Assembly: GCF_001544215.1 (NCBI RefSeq)
Contig: NZ_BCQB01000008.1
Span: forward strand, 20,834 to 84,833
From: Enterococcus durans NBRC 100479 = LMG 10746
Lineage (GTDB): Bacteria; Bacillota; Bacilli; Lactobacillales; Enterococcaceae
Direction: 5' to 3'
Length of the DNA stretch: 64,000 nt
A program made the translations under genes and the position numbers. The notes below the pieces were generated by a model. That model worked only from the letters and a program-made list of their open reading frames with translations, ran no database searches and was not told where the DNA came from. Positions 26,070-39,677 of the stretch are shown piece after piece (positions within the stretch are counted from its first letter, which is position 1; every line of letters starts with the position of its first letter).

Positions 26070-26776
26070 TGATTTGCCTCCGTGTAATAGTTGATTTCTC
26101 GGTTTTTCAGCGGTTGGATCGGTCGATTATTTGGTTGTGCATATTGCCCTTTAAAAGGAATCAAAAAGTCCTTATTCAATTTTTGGATCTGGTCCATTAC
26201 AAACCACTGTATAGGACCGCTAGTCGGCGGTGTGGTTAACGACCCGACATAATGATAATGGCTCTTTTGCTCTGGGAATAAGACGATTGGATTCGTCCAA
26301 TGTTCGTGTTTCTCCACGTCCCAAGAATCACCATTCTCGCGATCATATAACCAACCTTCTCCAGTTGCTAAATGATACATGACTCCTACGACCAAATTTT
26401 CTTTTTTGGCATTCATGTGCACAAAGTGGAACTCAATATCTTCCTGTTTTCCATTGATCAAATGCTCAGAAGGCATATGGAAGTGGATATCAGTCAAATA
26501 AAATTTTTGATCTTTAAATTCAATGTAACTAAATTGATCGTAAGGAACTAAATGAATCGTATTTTTGAATTCTTTGTCCGTGAATCGTTGCCTTTCATAG
26601 TGGAAAGATAATGTTTCACTTGACTCGCCTGTTTCCTCACATGTAGTTAATTGAATAGGTGACTGCAAAGAAAAAGCTGCTCCTTTGGCAAACCAATCAC
26701 ATAACTCAGCCCAGTGTTCAGGTCCTCTATCTCCCGAGTATCCCCATTCAACATCCATATTTTTCTTCAAATCCAT
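26066..26776 (-). CDS. Alpha-type carbonic anhydrase, cytoplasmic
   Basis: Zinc enzyme interconverting CO2 and bicarbonate. The 236 residues carry the alpha-class signature: zinc histidines H98 and H100 in DIHFHMPSEH and H117 in EFHFVHMN, the N-terminal WGYSGDRGPEHW, QSPIQL, and VGSLTTPPTSGPIQWFVM. There is no signal peptide, whereas many bacterial alpha enzymes are exported. Bicarbonate is a substrate of carbamoyl-phosphate synthase, encoded 5-9 kb away, but no shared regulation is visible. It is co-transcribed with the LysR gene. Confidence 0.9.
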   Translation of the reverse strand: MDLKKNMDVEWGYSGDRGPEHWAELCDWFAKGAAFSLQSPIQLTTCEETGESSETLSFHYERQRFTDKEFKNTIHLVPYDQFSYIEFKDQKFYLTDIHFHMPSEHLINGKQEDIEFHFVHMNAKKENLVVGVMYHLATGEGWLYDRENGDSWDVEKHEHWTNPIVLFPEQKSHYHYVGSLTTPPTSGPIQWFVMDQIQKLNKDFLIPFKGQYAQPNNRPIQPLKNREINYYTEANQ

Positions 26777-26800
26777 ACCTCCAGAACTTTCTTTTTCGTT

Positions 26801-27442
26801 TTATTTGTTGGTTTTCTTGACAATAGTCGAAACTGTTGCTAAAAAATCTTCTTTTCCATAGAATTCTTGGTTCAGTAATTCTGGGAAGATCTCATTGAAG
26901 AAATACTTTACAGAAGGACGATGCTCGAATGACTTGATCGTCGTGACCGCTTCGATAAACATTTCTTTATAGACTTTTTCTGGATTGTTTTTGATGATTT
27001 CTTCAAAAGATTCATACAATAAATCGACTTTATCAGAAATTGCTAGTAACTCTCCCTCAACCGTGTTATCTTTTCCTTCAAAAAGACGTTTACGATACGT
27101 TTCCTGAAATTCTTCTGGAATTTCCTGATTAATAAACTCGTCCGTCATTTTCTCTTCTACCGTTTGCAACATCCCCCGCAACTCTTTACTTGCATATTTT
27201 ACTGGAGTTTTGATGTCACCAATGAAGCGCTCGGTATAATCATGGTTCAGTGCCTTTTCATAGAGCAGTTTCCAGTCGATCTTTTGACCATTTACTTCTT
27301 CGATATCCCCTAAAACTTGAGCAATCGAAGCCACTCGATACGAGTGTGCCGCTACCGTATGCTCGGTGAATTTAAAGAAACCAGGAGCCCGAGTGATTTT
27401 TTCTAAGTTGTTCAATCCCAAAATAAATTCATTCAATCCCAT
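26801..27442 (-). CDS. HD-domain 5'-deoxynucleotidase-like protein (YfbR type)
   Basis: A 213-residue metal phosphohydrolase. The HD motif residues are H33 (AAHSYRVA), H67-D68 (LNHDYTE) and about D137 (ISDKVDLL), the pattern of YfbR, which removes phosphate from deoxynucleoside monophosphates. It starts at ATG 27442 after GGGAGG. It lies just upstream of the carbonic anhydrase gene on the same strand, 25 bases away. Nucleotide specificity is inferred from the family. Confidence 0.82.
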   Translation of the reverse strand: MGLNEFILGLNNLEKITRAPGFFKFTEHTVAAHSYRVASIAQVLGDIEEVNGQKIDWKLLYEKALNHDYTERFIGDIKTPVKYASKELRGMLQTVEEKMTDEFINQEIPEEFQETYRKRLFEGKDNTVEGELLAISDKVDLLYESFEEIIKNNPEKVYKEMFIEAVTTIKSFEHRPSVKYFFNEIFPELLNQEFYGKEDFLATVSTIVKKTNK

Positions 27443-27656
27443 AAATAGACCTCCCTTAATGGAATACTTTTTCCGATAATCCTACCATTAAATAACTAAA
27501 ATTTGCAAATAACACGTTTTATTTTCATTGATTTTTTTATAATTTTAACAAAATCATCCCCAATTTATATAAAAAAATAGAAACCAGAAGAAAGCATTCT
27601 AGTCTCTACCACTCGTATATCGTATTTTCAAATAACACTACTCAAAAACAGTTGAT
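27443..27656. other. Region between YfbR-like gene and CRISPR
   Basis: AT-rich and non-coding, with the array trailer on its right side. No cas gene and no tracrRNA-like antirepeat was seen here or elsewhere in the window. Confidence 0.4.
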
Positions 27657-27758
27657 GACTTGAAAACATTCAAAACAACATAGCTCTAAAACAGGCGATG
27701 AAATATTTGAAGTAATGATGAAGTTTTGGAAGCATTCAAAACAACATAGCTCTAAAAC
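27657..27758 (-). CRISPR. Orphan type II-A CRISPR, two repeats and one spacer
   Basis: On the minus strand the first 36-base repeat (27758 down to 27723) begins GTTTTAGAGCTATGTTG and ends CTTCCAAAAC, the layout of Cas9-type repeats. A 30-base spacer (27693-27722) follows, then a terminal repeat (27657-27692) with four changes confined to its last ten bases, as expected of the leader-distal end. No cas1, cas2, csn2 or cas9 is present. Confidence 0.88.
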
Positions 27759-27790
27759 CTCGTAGAAAAAATTTTTTCTACGTGATTTAT
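27759..27790 (-). promoter_or_regulatory. CRISPR leader end with CTACGAG anchor and palindrome
   Basis: CTACGAG abuts the first repeat and matches the CTRCGAG leader motif of one type II-A group, the docking signal for spacer integration. It forms the end of a perfect 22-bp palindrome at 27761-27782 (arms CGTAGAAAAAA). Confidence 0.7.
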
Positions 27791-27911
27791 CACTGAGCTA
27801 CTCGTCCATAGCAAAACTTTCGTCTTGAATACTTCTTTATTTGTTGTTTATTCAACACTAGTATACCATTTTATTTCTGATGCTAAAATATTTTTTACAG
27901 ATGTTAAGCAA

Positions 27912-28547
27912 TCAGTTTTTCTTCCAGTTTTCAGGATCTTGTTTCCATTCCTTCAATAGGTTTAATTCTGTTTCATCAATGTATTTTTCTTCAAGTGCTG
28001 CTTCAATCAGCACGGAATAATTCGTAAGGGTCAATAATGGCATTTCCGCATTAGCAAAGTTTGCTTTTCCTTTTGGTAATTCATACGTGAAGATAGCAGC
28101 CACACCTAAAACATTCGCCCCTTCACGTTTAGCAGCTTCTGCTGCTTCTAGTACACTTCCGCCAGTGGAAATCAGATCTTCGATTACGACCATTTTTTGC
28201 CCTTCAAAAATACGTCCTTCGATTTGGTTTCCTTTACCATGATCTTTCGCTTTACTTCTGATATAAACCATCGGCAAATCTAAAATTTCAGCTACCCATG
28301 CTGCATATGGGATGCCTGCAGTAGCTGTTCCTGCAATGACTTCAACATCTGGATATGCTTCTTTGATTTTGTCTGCTAACCCTTGTGCAATTTCTTTTCT
28401 AACTTTTGGATAGCTCATCGTGATTCGATTGTCACAGTAAATTGGACTTTTGATGCCACTTGCCCAAGTAAAAGGTTCACTAGGGCTCAAAAAAACAGCT
28501 TCGATTTCTAATAGATCTTTTGCGATCGTGGTTTCAATTGACTTCAT
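27912..28547 (-). CDS. pyrE: Orotate phosphoribosyltransferase
   Basis: Converts orotate and PRPP to OMP. The 211-residue protein has the PRPP-binding signature [17 protein letters not shown] near residues 120-136 and the flexible loop [15 protein letters not shown]. It starts at ATG 28547, one base after the pyrF stop codon; the open frame extends 34 codons upstream inside pyrF. Last gene of the pyr operon. The orphan CRISPR lies about 120 bases downstream on the same strand. Confidence 0.95.
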   Translation of the reverse strand: MKSIETTIAKDLLEIEAVFLSPSEPFTWASGIKSPIYCDNRITMSYPKVRKEIAQGLADKIKEAYPDVEVIAGTATAGIPYAAWVAEILDLPMVYIRSKAKDHGKGNQIEGRIFEGQKMVVIEDLISTGGSVLEAAEAAKREGANVLGVAAIFTYELPKGKANFANAEMPLLTLTNYSVLIEAALEEKYIDETELNLLKEWKQDPENWKKN

Positions 28548-28548
28548 A

Positions 28549-30961
<2,413 letters not shown>

Positions 30962-31006
30962 ATCTACTCTCCTCATTTGAGACGTTCCAGTGTGTGTCCT
31001 GCCTAA

Positions 31007-31041
31007 GTATCAACTAAGAAGAGACTCTTCTCAATTGATAC
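31007..31041 (-). promoter_or_regulatory. Intercistronic hairpin between carB and pyrK
   Basis: A nearly perfect 17-bp hairpin (arms starting GTATCAA and ending TTGATAC) in the only sizeable gap of the pyr operon (122 bases). It has no U run, so it is more likely a processing or stability element than a terminator. Confidence 0.5.
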
Positions 31042-31083
31042 CTTTGTACATGACTATTCACATTTTCATTATCTCGTTTCTTT

Positions 31084-34000
31084 TTAGATCGCTTTTGTTG
31101 AAAATGCTCGTGATTCCATTACTCGAATGATTGCATCTGCAGTATCTAATGAAGTAAATAACGGAGTTCCATGTTCAACAGCCTCTCGGCGAATGATAAA
31201 GCCATCTTTCGAAGCATTTCCTCTGTCTTTGTCAATGGTATTGACTACGACTTGCGCTTTTCCTTCACGGATCAAATCGACAACATTTTTTTCATGGACA
31301 TGCTCAGAAATTTTGGCAACCTTCGTAACGATCAACCCATGTGATTCGAAAAAGGCAGCTGTATTTTTCGTTGCTAACAAGCTGTAGCCGATTTCTGAAA
31401 AGCGTTTGGCTAATTCTAATGCTTCTTCTTTGGTTTCATCCGCAATCGTGAACAAAACGGAGCCATAATCTGGTAACCGAAGTCCTGATGCCTCAAAAGC
31501 TTTATACAATGCCTTATCGAGATTTTGGTCTGATCCCATGACTTCCCCAGTCGATTTCATTTCAGGCCCTAAATACGTATCTACTTTATGAAGTTTAGTG
31601 AATGAAAAGACTGGTGCTTTTACGTGGACATTCTCAGTTTCAGGATACAATCCAGTTTCAAAGCCTAAGTCTTTTAGTTTCTGCCCTAAGATTGCTTTTG
31701 TTGCGATCTGTGCCATCGGAATACCTGTAACTTTACTTAAAAATGGTACAGTACGACTTGCACGAGGATTCACTTCGATCACATAGACTTTATTATCATG
31801 GATGACAAATTGGATATTCATCATACCAATGCAGTTCAACCCTCGCGCTAGGCGGATCGTATAGTCTTCGATCGTCTTCTGGATTTCAATGGATAGTGCT
31901 TGTGGCGGATAAACAGCCATCGAGTCACCTGAATGGACGCCTGCACGTTCGATATGTTCCATGATTCCTGGGATCAGTACTGTTTCTCCATCACAGATGG
32001 CATCTACTTCACATTCACTACCAAGCAAATAACGATCGATCAGTACAGGATGTTCTGGGGAAGCTTTGACTGCATGTTCCATGTAGTCTTCAAGATCGTG
32101 TTGATTTTCAACGATTTCCATTGCACGTCCGCCTAAAACATAGCTGGGTCTGACTAATACTGGGTAACCGATAGTTGAAGCAATTGCAACAGCTTCTGCT
32201 TTACTTGTCGCTGTATCTCCTAACGGTTGTGGAACATCCAGTTGCTTCAATGCCTGTTCGAAAAGATCACGGTTTTCTGCACGATCCAAATCTTCGATCG
32301 TTGTCCCTAAAATTTTCACACCAGCTTTAACAAGCGGCTCTGCTAAGTTGATCGCAGTCTGACCACCGAATTGGACGATCACACCCATCGGCTGTTCAAG
32401 ATCAATAACGTTCATGACGTCTTCAAAAGTCAATGGTTCAAAGTACAATTTGTCAGAGATAGAAAAATCAGTCGATACGGTCTCTGGATTACTGTTCATG
32501 ATGATTGCTTCATATCCAGCTTGTTGGATTGCTTTGACAGAATGGACAGTCGCATAATCAAACTCCACTCCTTGGCCAATTCTGATTGGTCCTGACCCTA
32601 AAACTAGGACTGATTCTTTCTCGGAGCGGATACTCTCGTTTTCATATTCATATGTGCTATAGAAATAAGGCGTTTGTGACTCAAATTCAGCGGCACAAGT
32701 ATCCACCATTTTATAAACGGGCAGGATATTTTGCTCAGTTCGCATTTGTCTGATCTCTTTTGCGGTAGTTTTCCACAAATCCGCGATCTTTTGATCCGTA
32801 AATCCATTTTGTTTCACAAACGTTAGTAGCTCATGATCATTCGGTTGTGCTGCTAGTTGGTTTTCTAATTCGACGATGTGAAGGAGTTTATCTAAAAAGA
32901 ATAAATCGATTTTTGTTAATTCCGCAATTTCTTCGATCGGGAAACCTCGACGGATTGCTTCTGCTACGTAGAAGAGGCGATCATCTTGTGCTCTGACCAT
33001 TTTTTTGATCAATAGATCATCTTCGACATCCTTTAACTCTGGCAATTCAATATGATAAGTCCCGATTTCTAGAGAACGAACAGCTTTCAAAAGGGATTCC
33101 TCGATGTTTCTCCCGATTGCCATTACTTCACCAGTTGCCTTCATCTGGGTCCCTAACACTCGTTCACCATTTTCAAACTTATCGAAAGGCCAACGTGGGA
33201 TTTTTGCTACAACATAGTCGAGTGCAGGTTCAAATTCAGCATAGGTCGTACCTGTTACCGGATTTTTCATCTCATCAAGCGTCAGCCCTAAAGCAATTTT
33301 AGCTGCCAATTTTGCAATCGGATAGCCGGTTGCTTTACTTGCTAATGCAGAAGACCGTGAAACACGAGGATTCACTTCAATCACATAGTAGTTGAAACTG
33401 TTTGGATCTAAAGCTAACTGCACATTACAGCCACCTTCGATTTTCAACGCTCGGATAATTGAAAGCGAAGCATCACGCAACATTTGGTATTCATGATCAG
33501 ATAATGTTTGGCTTGGTGCAAAAACGATCGAATCGCCTGTATGGATACCAACAGGATCAAAGTTCTCCATGTTACAAACAACGATTGCATTATCAGCTGA
33601 ATCTCGCATTACTTCATACTCGATTTCTTTGAATCCAGCGATACTCCGTTCGATCAAACATTGTGTCACAGGGGATAAACTCAGGCCGTTTTCAGCGATT
33701 ACACGTAGCTCTTCTTCATTTTCGCACATGCCACCGCCCGTTCCACCTAATGTGAAGGCAGGGCGGACGATGATTGGGTAGCCGATTTTATTGGCAAAAT
33801 CAACAGCTTCTTCTACTGTTGTCACGATTTCAGATTCGGGGATTGGTTGATTCAATTCTTCCATCAACTGTTTGAATAAATCTCGATCTTCCGCCTGATC
33901 GATCGCGGATAATTTTGTACCTAAAAGTTCAATATCTAACTCATCTAAAATACCAGATTCAGCTAGTTCCATTGCCATATTCAAGCCTGTTTGGCCTCCT

Positions 34001-34269
34001 AATGTCGGCAACAATGCATCAGGGCGTTCTTTTCTTAAGATTCTCGACACGAATTCTAAAGTGATCGGTTCGATATACACTTGATCAGCAATTTCTTTAT
34101 CTGTCATGATCGTCGCTGGATTAGAGTTGACCAAGACGACTTCATATCCTTCTTCTTTCAAGGCTAGACAAGCTTGCGTTCCCGCATAATCAAACTCAGC
34201 GGCTTGTCCGATGATGATTGGTCCTGAACCGATCACCATGATTTTTTTGATATCTGTCCGTTTTGGCAT
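31084..34269 (-). CDS. carB: Carbamoyl-phosphate synthase large subunit
   Basis: Makes carbamoyl phosphate from bicarbonate, ATP and ammonia passed from CarA. It has 1061 residues with two homologous ATP-grasp halves, each with an [14 protein letters not shown] / [14 protein letters not shown] start near residues 15 and 560 and [15 protein letters not shown] / [15 protein letters not shown]. The C-terminal MGS-like regulatory domain starts near residue 930. It follows carA by two bases. In the pyr operon it is probably the UMP-responsive synthase. Confidence 0.97.
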   Translation of the reverse strand: MPKRTDIKKIMVIGSGPIIIGQAAEFDYAGTQACLALKEEGYEVVLVNSNPATIMTDKEIADQVYIEPITLEFVSRILRKERPDALLPTLGGQTGLNMAMELAESGILDELDIELLGTKLSAIDQAEDRDLFKQLMEELNQPIPESEIVTTVEEAVDFANKIGYPIIVRPAFTLGGTGGGMCENEEELRVIAENGLSLSPVTQCLIERSIAGFKEIEYEVMRDSADNAIVVCNMENFDPVGIHTGDSIVFAPSQTLSDHEYQMLRDASLSIIRALKIEGGCNVQLALDPNSFNYYVIEVNPRVSRSSALASKATGYPIAKLAAKIALGLTLDEMKNPVTGTTYAEFEPALDYVVAKIPRWPFDKFENGERVLGTQMKATGEVMAIGRNIEESLLKAVRSLEIGTYHIELPELKDVEDDLLIKKMVRAQDDRLFYVAEAIRRGFPIEEIAELTKIDLFFLDKLLHIVELENQLAAQPNDHELLTFVKQNGFTDQKIADLWKTTAKEIRQMRTEQNILPVYKMVDTCAAEFESQTPYFYSTYEYENESIRSEKESVLVLGSGPIRIGQGVEFDYATVHSVKAIQQAGYEAIIMNSNPETVSTDFSISDKLYFEPLTFEDVMNVIDLEQPMGVIVQFGGQTAINLAEPLVKAGVKILGTTIEDLDRAENRDLFEQALKQLDVPQPLGDTATSKAEAVAIASTIGYPVLVRPSYVLGGRAMEIVENQHDLEDYMEHAVKASPEHPVLIDRYLLGSECEVDAICDGETVLIPGIMEHIERAGVHSGDSMAVYPPQALSIEIQKTIEDYTIRLARGLNCIGMMNIQFVIHDNKVYVIEVNPRASRTVPFLSKVTGIPMAQIATKAILGQKLKDLGFETGLYPETENVHVKAPVFSFTKLHKVDTYLGPEMKSTGEVMGSDQNLDKALYKAFEASGLRLPDYGSVLFTIADETKEEALELAKRFSEIGYSLLATKNTAAFFESHGLIVTKVAKISEHVHEKNVVDLIREGKAQVVVNTIDKDRGNASKDGFIIRREAVEHGTPLFTSLDTADAIIRVMESRAFSTKAI

Positions 34270-34271
34270 TC

Positions 34272-35348
34272 TTATTGCTCCCTTCCTGCATCCATCATTT
34301 CCATGAATTCGTCGAATAAATGTAAGGCATCATGTGGCCCAGGTGCAGCATCTGGGTGGAATTGAACACTGAATGCTGGATAATTCCGGTGTCTGATCCC
34401 TTCTACTGTTCCGTCATTCACTTCAACATGGGTCACCATCAATCGTTTTGGGTCCACCGTTTTCTCATCCACTGCATATCCGTGATTCTGTGAGGTAAAA
34501 TCGATCCGTCCAGTAGCGATTTCTCGCACTGGATGGTTCAATCCGCGATGGCCAAACTTCATTTTATACGTGTCTGCTCCATTTGCTAATGCAAAGAGTT
34601 GATGCCCAAGACAGATGCCAAAAATCGGGATTTTTCCTTGGATACCTCGGATCATCTCAATTGCTTCTGGTACGTCTTTAGGATCACCAGGACCATTCGT
34701 CAGCATGACTCCATCAGGCGCTAAGGATAAAATCGTTTTTGCATCTGTATTATAAGGAAGGACAGTCAAATTACAGTTACGTTTACTTAGTTCTCTTAAA
34801 ATGCTGTGTTTCAAACCAAAATCGATCACCACGACATTTCGTCCTGTTCCGGGACTTGGGTAAGGTTTATTCGTTGATACTTGTTGTACTTGATTGGTAG
34901 CAAGCACAGTTGCCTTCAATTGATCAAACGCATGCTCAAATGAATCACCTGCATCAACGATACTTGCTTTCATCGTTCCCACTTCCCGGATTTTTCTCGT
35001 CAGCGCTCTTGTGTCGATCCCAGAAATCCCTGGGATACCTTTACGTTTCAGAAATTCATCTAGCGTCATTTGACTGCGCCAGTTTGAAGCAACTCGTGCA
35101 TGTTCTTTCACTACTACACCTTTGCAAGTTGGAGAAATAGATTCGTAATCATCGCGATTGACGCCATAATTCCCCACCATCGGATAAGTAAAAGTGATGA
35201 TTTGTCCATTGAAACTTTGGTCAGTAATCGTTTCTTGATAGCCTGTCATGCTAGTCGTAAAAACGATCTCGCCAAAGACATTGTTTTTTGCGCCAAATGC
35301 TTTTCCTTTAAATACCGTACCGTCTTCCAAAATCAGTAATCTTTCCAT
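34272..35348 (-). CDS. carA: Carbamoyl-phosphate synthase small (glutaminase) subunit
   Basis: Class I glutamine amidotransferase. It has 358 residues from ATG 35348, preceded by AAGGGGG; 14 in-frame codons before it have no site. The glutaminase triad includes Cys in [13 protein letters not shown] and the His-x-Glu pair near [13 protein letters not shown]. It starts four bases after the pyrC stop. Confidence 0.96.
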   Translation of the reverse strand: MERLLILEDGTVFKGKAFGAKNNVFGEIVFTTSMTGYQETITDQSFNGQIITFTYPMVGNYGVNRDDYESISPTCKGVVVKEHARVASNWRSQMTLDEFLKRKGIPGISGIDTRALTRKIREVGTMKASIVDAGDSFEHAFDQLKATVLATNQVQQVSTNKPYPSPGTGRNVVVIDFGLKHSILRELSKRNCNLTVLPYNTDAKTILSLAPDGVMLTNGPGDPKDVPEAIEMIRGIQGKIPIFGICLGHQLFALANGADTYKMKFGHRGLNHPVREIATGRIDFTSQNHGYAVDEKTVDPKRLMVTHVEVNDGTVEGIRHRNYPAFSVQFHPDAAPGPHDALHLFDEFMEMMDAGREQ

Positions 35349-35352
35349 GCGG

Positions 35353-36633
35353 TTATTCCCCCTTTTGCCAAGCAAGTTTTCCGTCAACAAACGTCAATAA
35401 CGTTTCTCCCTTGACCTTCCATCCAACAAAAGGTGTGTTTTCCCCTTTGGAAAGGAAATCTTTTTTATCGATCTCGCTAAGGTGTTCGATAGCGAAAACG
35501 ACTAAATCAGCAGGCGCCCCGATCGTTAATGTGCCAGCATTCAATTGGAAGATCTCAGCTGGTTTCACAGCCAGCCAATTGATGACTTGTTCCAGTGTGA
35601 AGCGTTTGGTTTCAACGAAATGTGTGTAAATCAATTGAAAAGCTGTTTCGCTTCCCACGATCCCGAATGGTGATTCTAAGAAACTCTTACTTTTTTCTTC
35701 TAATCCATGTGGTGCATGGTCAGTGGCAATGCAATCGATCGTTCCATCGAGTAATCCTTCGATCAAGGCTTCGCGGTCTTCTTTTCCACGTAAAGGCGGG
35801 TTCATTTTCCAAAAGCCAAAATCTTCCGGTATATCTTCATCAATCAGAATCAAATGGTGCGGTGAAACTTCCGCAGTTACGTGAATACCCGCTTTTTTGG
35901 CATCACGAATTACCCGCACACTTTCTTTTGTGGAGACGTGACAGACATGATAATGAACGCCAGTCGCTTCCGCCAATAAGAGATCGCGTGCGATTTGTGA
36001 AGATTCAGTTACACTTAAAATACTCGGCAAGCCCAATTCTTCTGCTTTCTTGCCTGCATGCATCACACCGCCAAACAATAATGATTCATCTTCGGTATGT
36101 GCGACTAATGCTTTCTTGTTTTTGGCTGCTTCTTTCATTGCAAGATACATCGTTCCTGCTGTCTGGACACCCACTCCATCATTCGTAAAAGCAAACGCCC
36201 CTTCAGCGATCAGTGCTTCTTGATCTACTAATACTTCACTGCGAAGGTTTTCGGTGATGGGTGCATATTGTAACACTTTCACCACCGCATTTTGTTTGAT
36301 CAGATCATAGACATTTTTCAATTTTTCTGCTGTATCAGGTACTGGATTCAGATTAGGCATTGCACATACAGTCGTGAAACCGCCTCTAGCAGCTGCTTTC
36401 GAACCGGCTTCGATCGTCTCCTTGTATGTAAATCCCGGCTCTCTCAAGTGGACATGGACGTCTACTAAACCAGGGGTGATCAATTGCCCTTTTGCATCAT
36501 ACACTTCATCAAATTCAGTCTCGGAAAAACCAGTTCCTATCGCTTTGATTTTTCCATCTTCGATCCAAATTTCTGCAGGTGTTGTTTCGTTGTTTCTAGT
36601 ATTGATTTGACCGTTTTTAATGAGTGTTTTCAT
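35353..36633 (-). CDS. pyrC: Dihydroorotase
   Basis: Zinc amidohydrolase cyclising carbamoyl aspartate. It has 426 residues with the metal site [15 protein letters not shown] near residue 60, further zinc histidines in VAHTED and HYHVCHVST, and the catalytic Asp in CIATDHAPH. The ATG at 36633 follows AGGAGG. Confidence 0.96.
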   Translation of the reverse strand: MKTLIKNGQINTRNNETTPAEIWIEDGKIKAIGTGFSETEFDEVYDAKGQLITPGLVDVHVHLREPGFTYKETIEAGSKAAARGGFTTVCAMPNLNPVPDTAEKLKNVYDLIKQNAVVKVLQYAPITENLRSEVLVDQEALIAEGAFAFTNDGVGVQTAGTMYLAMKEAAKNKKALVAHTEDESLLFGGVMHAGKKAEELGLPSILSVTESSQIARDLLLAEATGVHYHVCHVSTKESVRVIRDAKKAGIHVTAEVSPHHLILIDEDIPEDFGFWKMNPPLRGKEDREALIEGLLDGTIDCIATDHAPHGLEEKSKSFLESPFGIVGSETAFQLIYTHFVETKRFTLEQVINWLAVKPAEIFQLNAGTLTIGAPADLVVFAIEHLSEIDKKDFLSKGENTPFVGWKVKGETLLTFVDGKLAWQKGE

Positions 36634-36651
36634 GTTTTCTTCCTCCTAGCT

Positions 36652-37578
36652 TTACGCTTTTCCGTTTAATACCGCTTCTAAAATCGCCATTCTGACAAAC
36701 ACACCGTTACTCATTTGCTGAACGATTCGTGATTGTAACCCTTCAACTAATGAATCTGCCAATTCCACATCCCGGTTGACTGGCGCTGGGTGCATGATAA
36801 TTGCATGTTTTTGTAATTTTTTTGCTCGTTCAATCGTCAATCCGTATTCCTGATGGTAAGCTTCCTTCGAAAAGCTTTCTTTTCCATCATGACGTTCATG
36901 CTGAACGCGGAGCATCATCATTACATCAACTGTATCTAATAATTCATCTAGTGGAACGTAATGGCCGTAAACTTCAAATTCTTCATCGTACCATTCTCTA
37001 GGACCTGAGAAAAAGACTTGAGCACCTAGTCGTTTAAGCATCTGCATATTCGATTTCGCTACACGAGAGTGGGTGATATCCCCTACGATTGCTACTTTCA
37101 ATCCATCGAAATGGCCAAATTCTTCATAAATCGTCATCAAATCAAGAAGGCATTGTGTCGGATGCTGTCCGCTTCCGTCGCCGCCATTTATAATCGAGCA
37201 TTGGATCGTTTTGCTTTGGATCAGTTCGTCATAATAATTTTCATCTCCATGTCGGATGACCGCAACATCGACCCCTAAGGCTGACATCGTCAGCACTGTG
37301 TCATACAAGGTTTCACCTTTTTGTACAGAACTCGTGCTTGCTTCAAACTCGATGACCTCTAGACCCAATTTCTTTTCTGCAACATCGAAACTCTTGTGGG
37401 TTCTTGTACTATTCTCAAAAAATAGGTTCGTTGCAAAATATTGTGATTTTTGCGGTGTCCAGTTTGCTCCTTGTTTAAATTCTTGCCCACGACGGATCAG
37501 TCCCATTACTTCCTGGTCCGTTAAAGCTTCCACTGTCAATAGATGTTTTAAACTAATGCGTTCTGATTTGATGATCAC
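36652..37578 (-). CDS. pyrB: Aspartate carbamoyltransferase catalytic subunit
   Basis: Condenses carbamoyl phosphate and aspartate. It has 308 residues, with the carbamoyl phosphate loop [12 protein letters not shown] near residue 55 and HPTQCLLDL. The start codon is GTG at 37578, eight bases after AAGGAGG. No pyrI regulatory subunit is present, as usual in this phylum. Confidence 0.96.
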   Translation of the reverse strand: MIIKSERISLKHLLTVEALTDQEVMGLIRRGQEFKQGANWTPQKSQYFATNLFFENSTRTHKSFDVAEKKLGLEVIEFEASTSSVQKGETLYDTVLTMSALGVDVAVIRHGDENYYDELIQSKTIQCSIINGGDGSGQHPTQCLLDLMTIYEEFGHFDGLKVAIVGDITHSRVAKSNMQMLKRLGAQVFFSGPREWYDEEFEVYGHYVPLDELLDTVDVMMMLRVQHERHDGKESFSKEAYHQEYGLTIERAKKLQKHAIIMHPAPVNRDVELADSLVEGLQSRIVQQMSNGVFVRMAILEAVLNGKA

Positions 37579-37590
37579 GATGATTCCTCC

Positions 37591-38874
37591 TTAGTTTTCT
37601 TCGCTACGTGAAGTTTCTGGTAAGATAAGATTTAAGATGATACCAAGTACAGTTGCTAAAGCCATTGCTGATAAAGTGAACGTGCCAACCTCGAAGACTA
37701 AGCCTCCGATACCGACAACCAAGATCACTGAGGCAATCAATAGATTTTTCTTTTTGTCAAAATCAACTTTATTTTCAATCAAGATCTTCATCCCGCTTGC
37801 AGCGATGACACCGAACAAGATGAAGCTGATTCCTGAGATAACTGGTCCAGGGATACTTAGGATCAAAGCACTTAGTTTCCCAACAAACCCTAAGATAACT
37901 GCGAAGACTGCAGCACCGCCGATTACAAAGACACTGTGTACACGAGTGATTGCCAAGACACCGATATTTTCACCGTAACTTGTTACTGGAGGTCCACCGA
38001 CAAATGCAGCAACGATCTGTGCCAGACCATCTCCCATTAATGTTTTGTGTAAGCCTGGATCTTCGAAAAAGTTCCGTTTTGTTAGTTTGTTCAAGACCAT
38101 CAAGTGACCGATATGCTCTGTCATCGTGACAAATGCGATAGGTGCCATCGTTGTGATTGCTCCTAGATAAAGTTTCGGTTCATATTGGACAAATGGTATT
38201 TCGAAGTTCGGTAAAGCAAACCATGCAGCATCAACGATTGGTTTCGTGTCGACGATACCGAATAATAAAGCAACGATATATCCGCAAATGATTCCTAGTA
38301 AGATCGGGATAAGTCCGAGAAAACCTTTTAACCACATATTGAAGAAAATCGTTAGTGCCAATGTGATCAATGCGACCGCGATATATTTAAAATCGTATTT
38401 TCCTTGATTGTACATTGCGTTCGTTGCCGCATTAGCCGCAAGTCCTAACCCAATCACCATGATAACTGGTCCGACTACGATAGGCGGCAGGATTTTATCC
38501 AACCAAGATGAGCCGATTTTTTTAATGATAAAAGCGACGATCAGATAAACAAGTCCTGTAGTGACCGCCCCTTGAGCAATCGCCGGATACCCATCGGTTT
38601 TCATCAAAAGCTGCATCGCTGCGATGAAGGCAAAGCTACTTCCCAAGTAAGCTGGGATCTTTCCTTTTGTTGTCACAAGGTAAACCAATGTTCCTAATCC
38701 TGAACTCACCAAGGCGATCCCTGGGTCGATACCGACTAAGATCGGTACAAGTACGGTTGCTCCAAACATGGTGAAAAGATGCTGTAAACTCAATCCTACC
38801 CAGTGGCCTACAGTTGGGCGGTCGTGGATATCTAATACTACGTTATCGTTATGGAATTCTTTTTTCTCTGACAT
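37591..38874 (-). CDS. pyrP: Uracil permease
   Basis: Proton-uracil symporter of the NCS2 family, 427 residues with about 14 helices. Family motifs are TMFGATVLVPILVG near residue 35, SSFAFIAAM, and the substrate region VTMTEHIGHL (about residue 240). It lies 11 bases after pyrR, so here no separate attenuator stands between the two genes. Confidence 0.94.
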   Translation of the reverse strand: MSEKKEFHNDNVVLDIHDRPTVGHWVGLSLQHLFTMFGATVLVPILVGIDPGIALVSSGLGTLVYLVTTKGKIPAYLGSSFAFIAAMQLLMKTDGYPAIAQGAVTTGLVYLIVAFIIKKIGSSWLDKILPPIVVGPVIMVIGLGLAANAATNAMYNQGKYDFKYIAVALITLALTIFFNMWLKGFLGLIPILLGIICGYIVALLFGIVDTKPIVDAAWFALPNFEIPFVQYEPKLYLGAITTMAPIAFVTMTEHIGHLMVLNKLTKRNFFEDPGLHKTLMGDGLAQIVAAFVGGPPVTSYGENIGVLAITRVHSVFVIGGAAVFAVILGFVGKLSALILSIPGPVISGISFILFGVIAASGMKILIENKVDFDKKKNLLIASVILVVGIGGLVFEVGTFTLSAMALATVLGIILNLILPETSRSEEN

Positions 38875-38885
38875 ACTGCTCTCCC

Positions 38886-39642
<757 letters not shown>

Positions 39643-39648
39643 TTAAAT

Positions 39649-39677
39649 ACTATACCGTTAACTTATTTAAAAAGCAA
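39649..39677 (-). promoter_or_regulatory. Promoter of the pyr operon
   Basis: Minus strand TTGCTT (39672-39677), 17-base spacer, TATAGT (39649-39654), overlapping the end of rluD. Start near 39642 gives a leader of about 215 bases. Confidence 0.6.

Noticed and set aside
27443..27911. tracrRNA gene beside the CRISPR
   Set aside because: No antirepeat followed by the AGTTAAAATAAGG-type nexus; the complement seen is only the repeats themselves.
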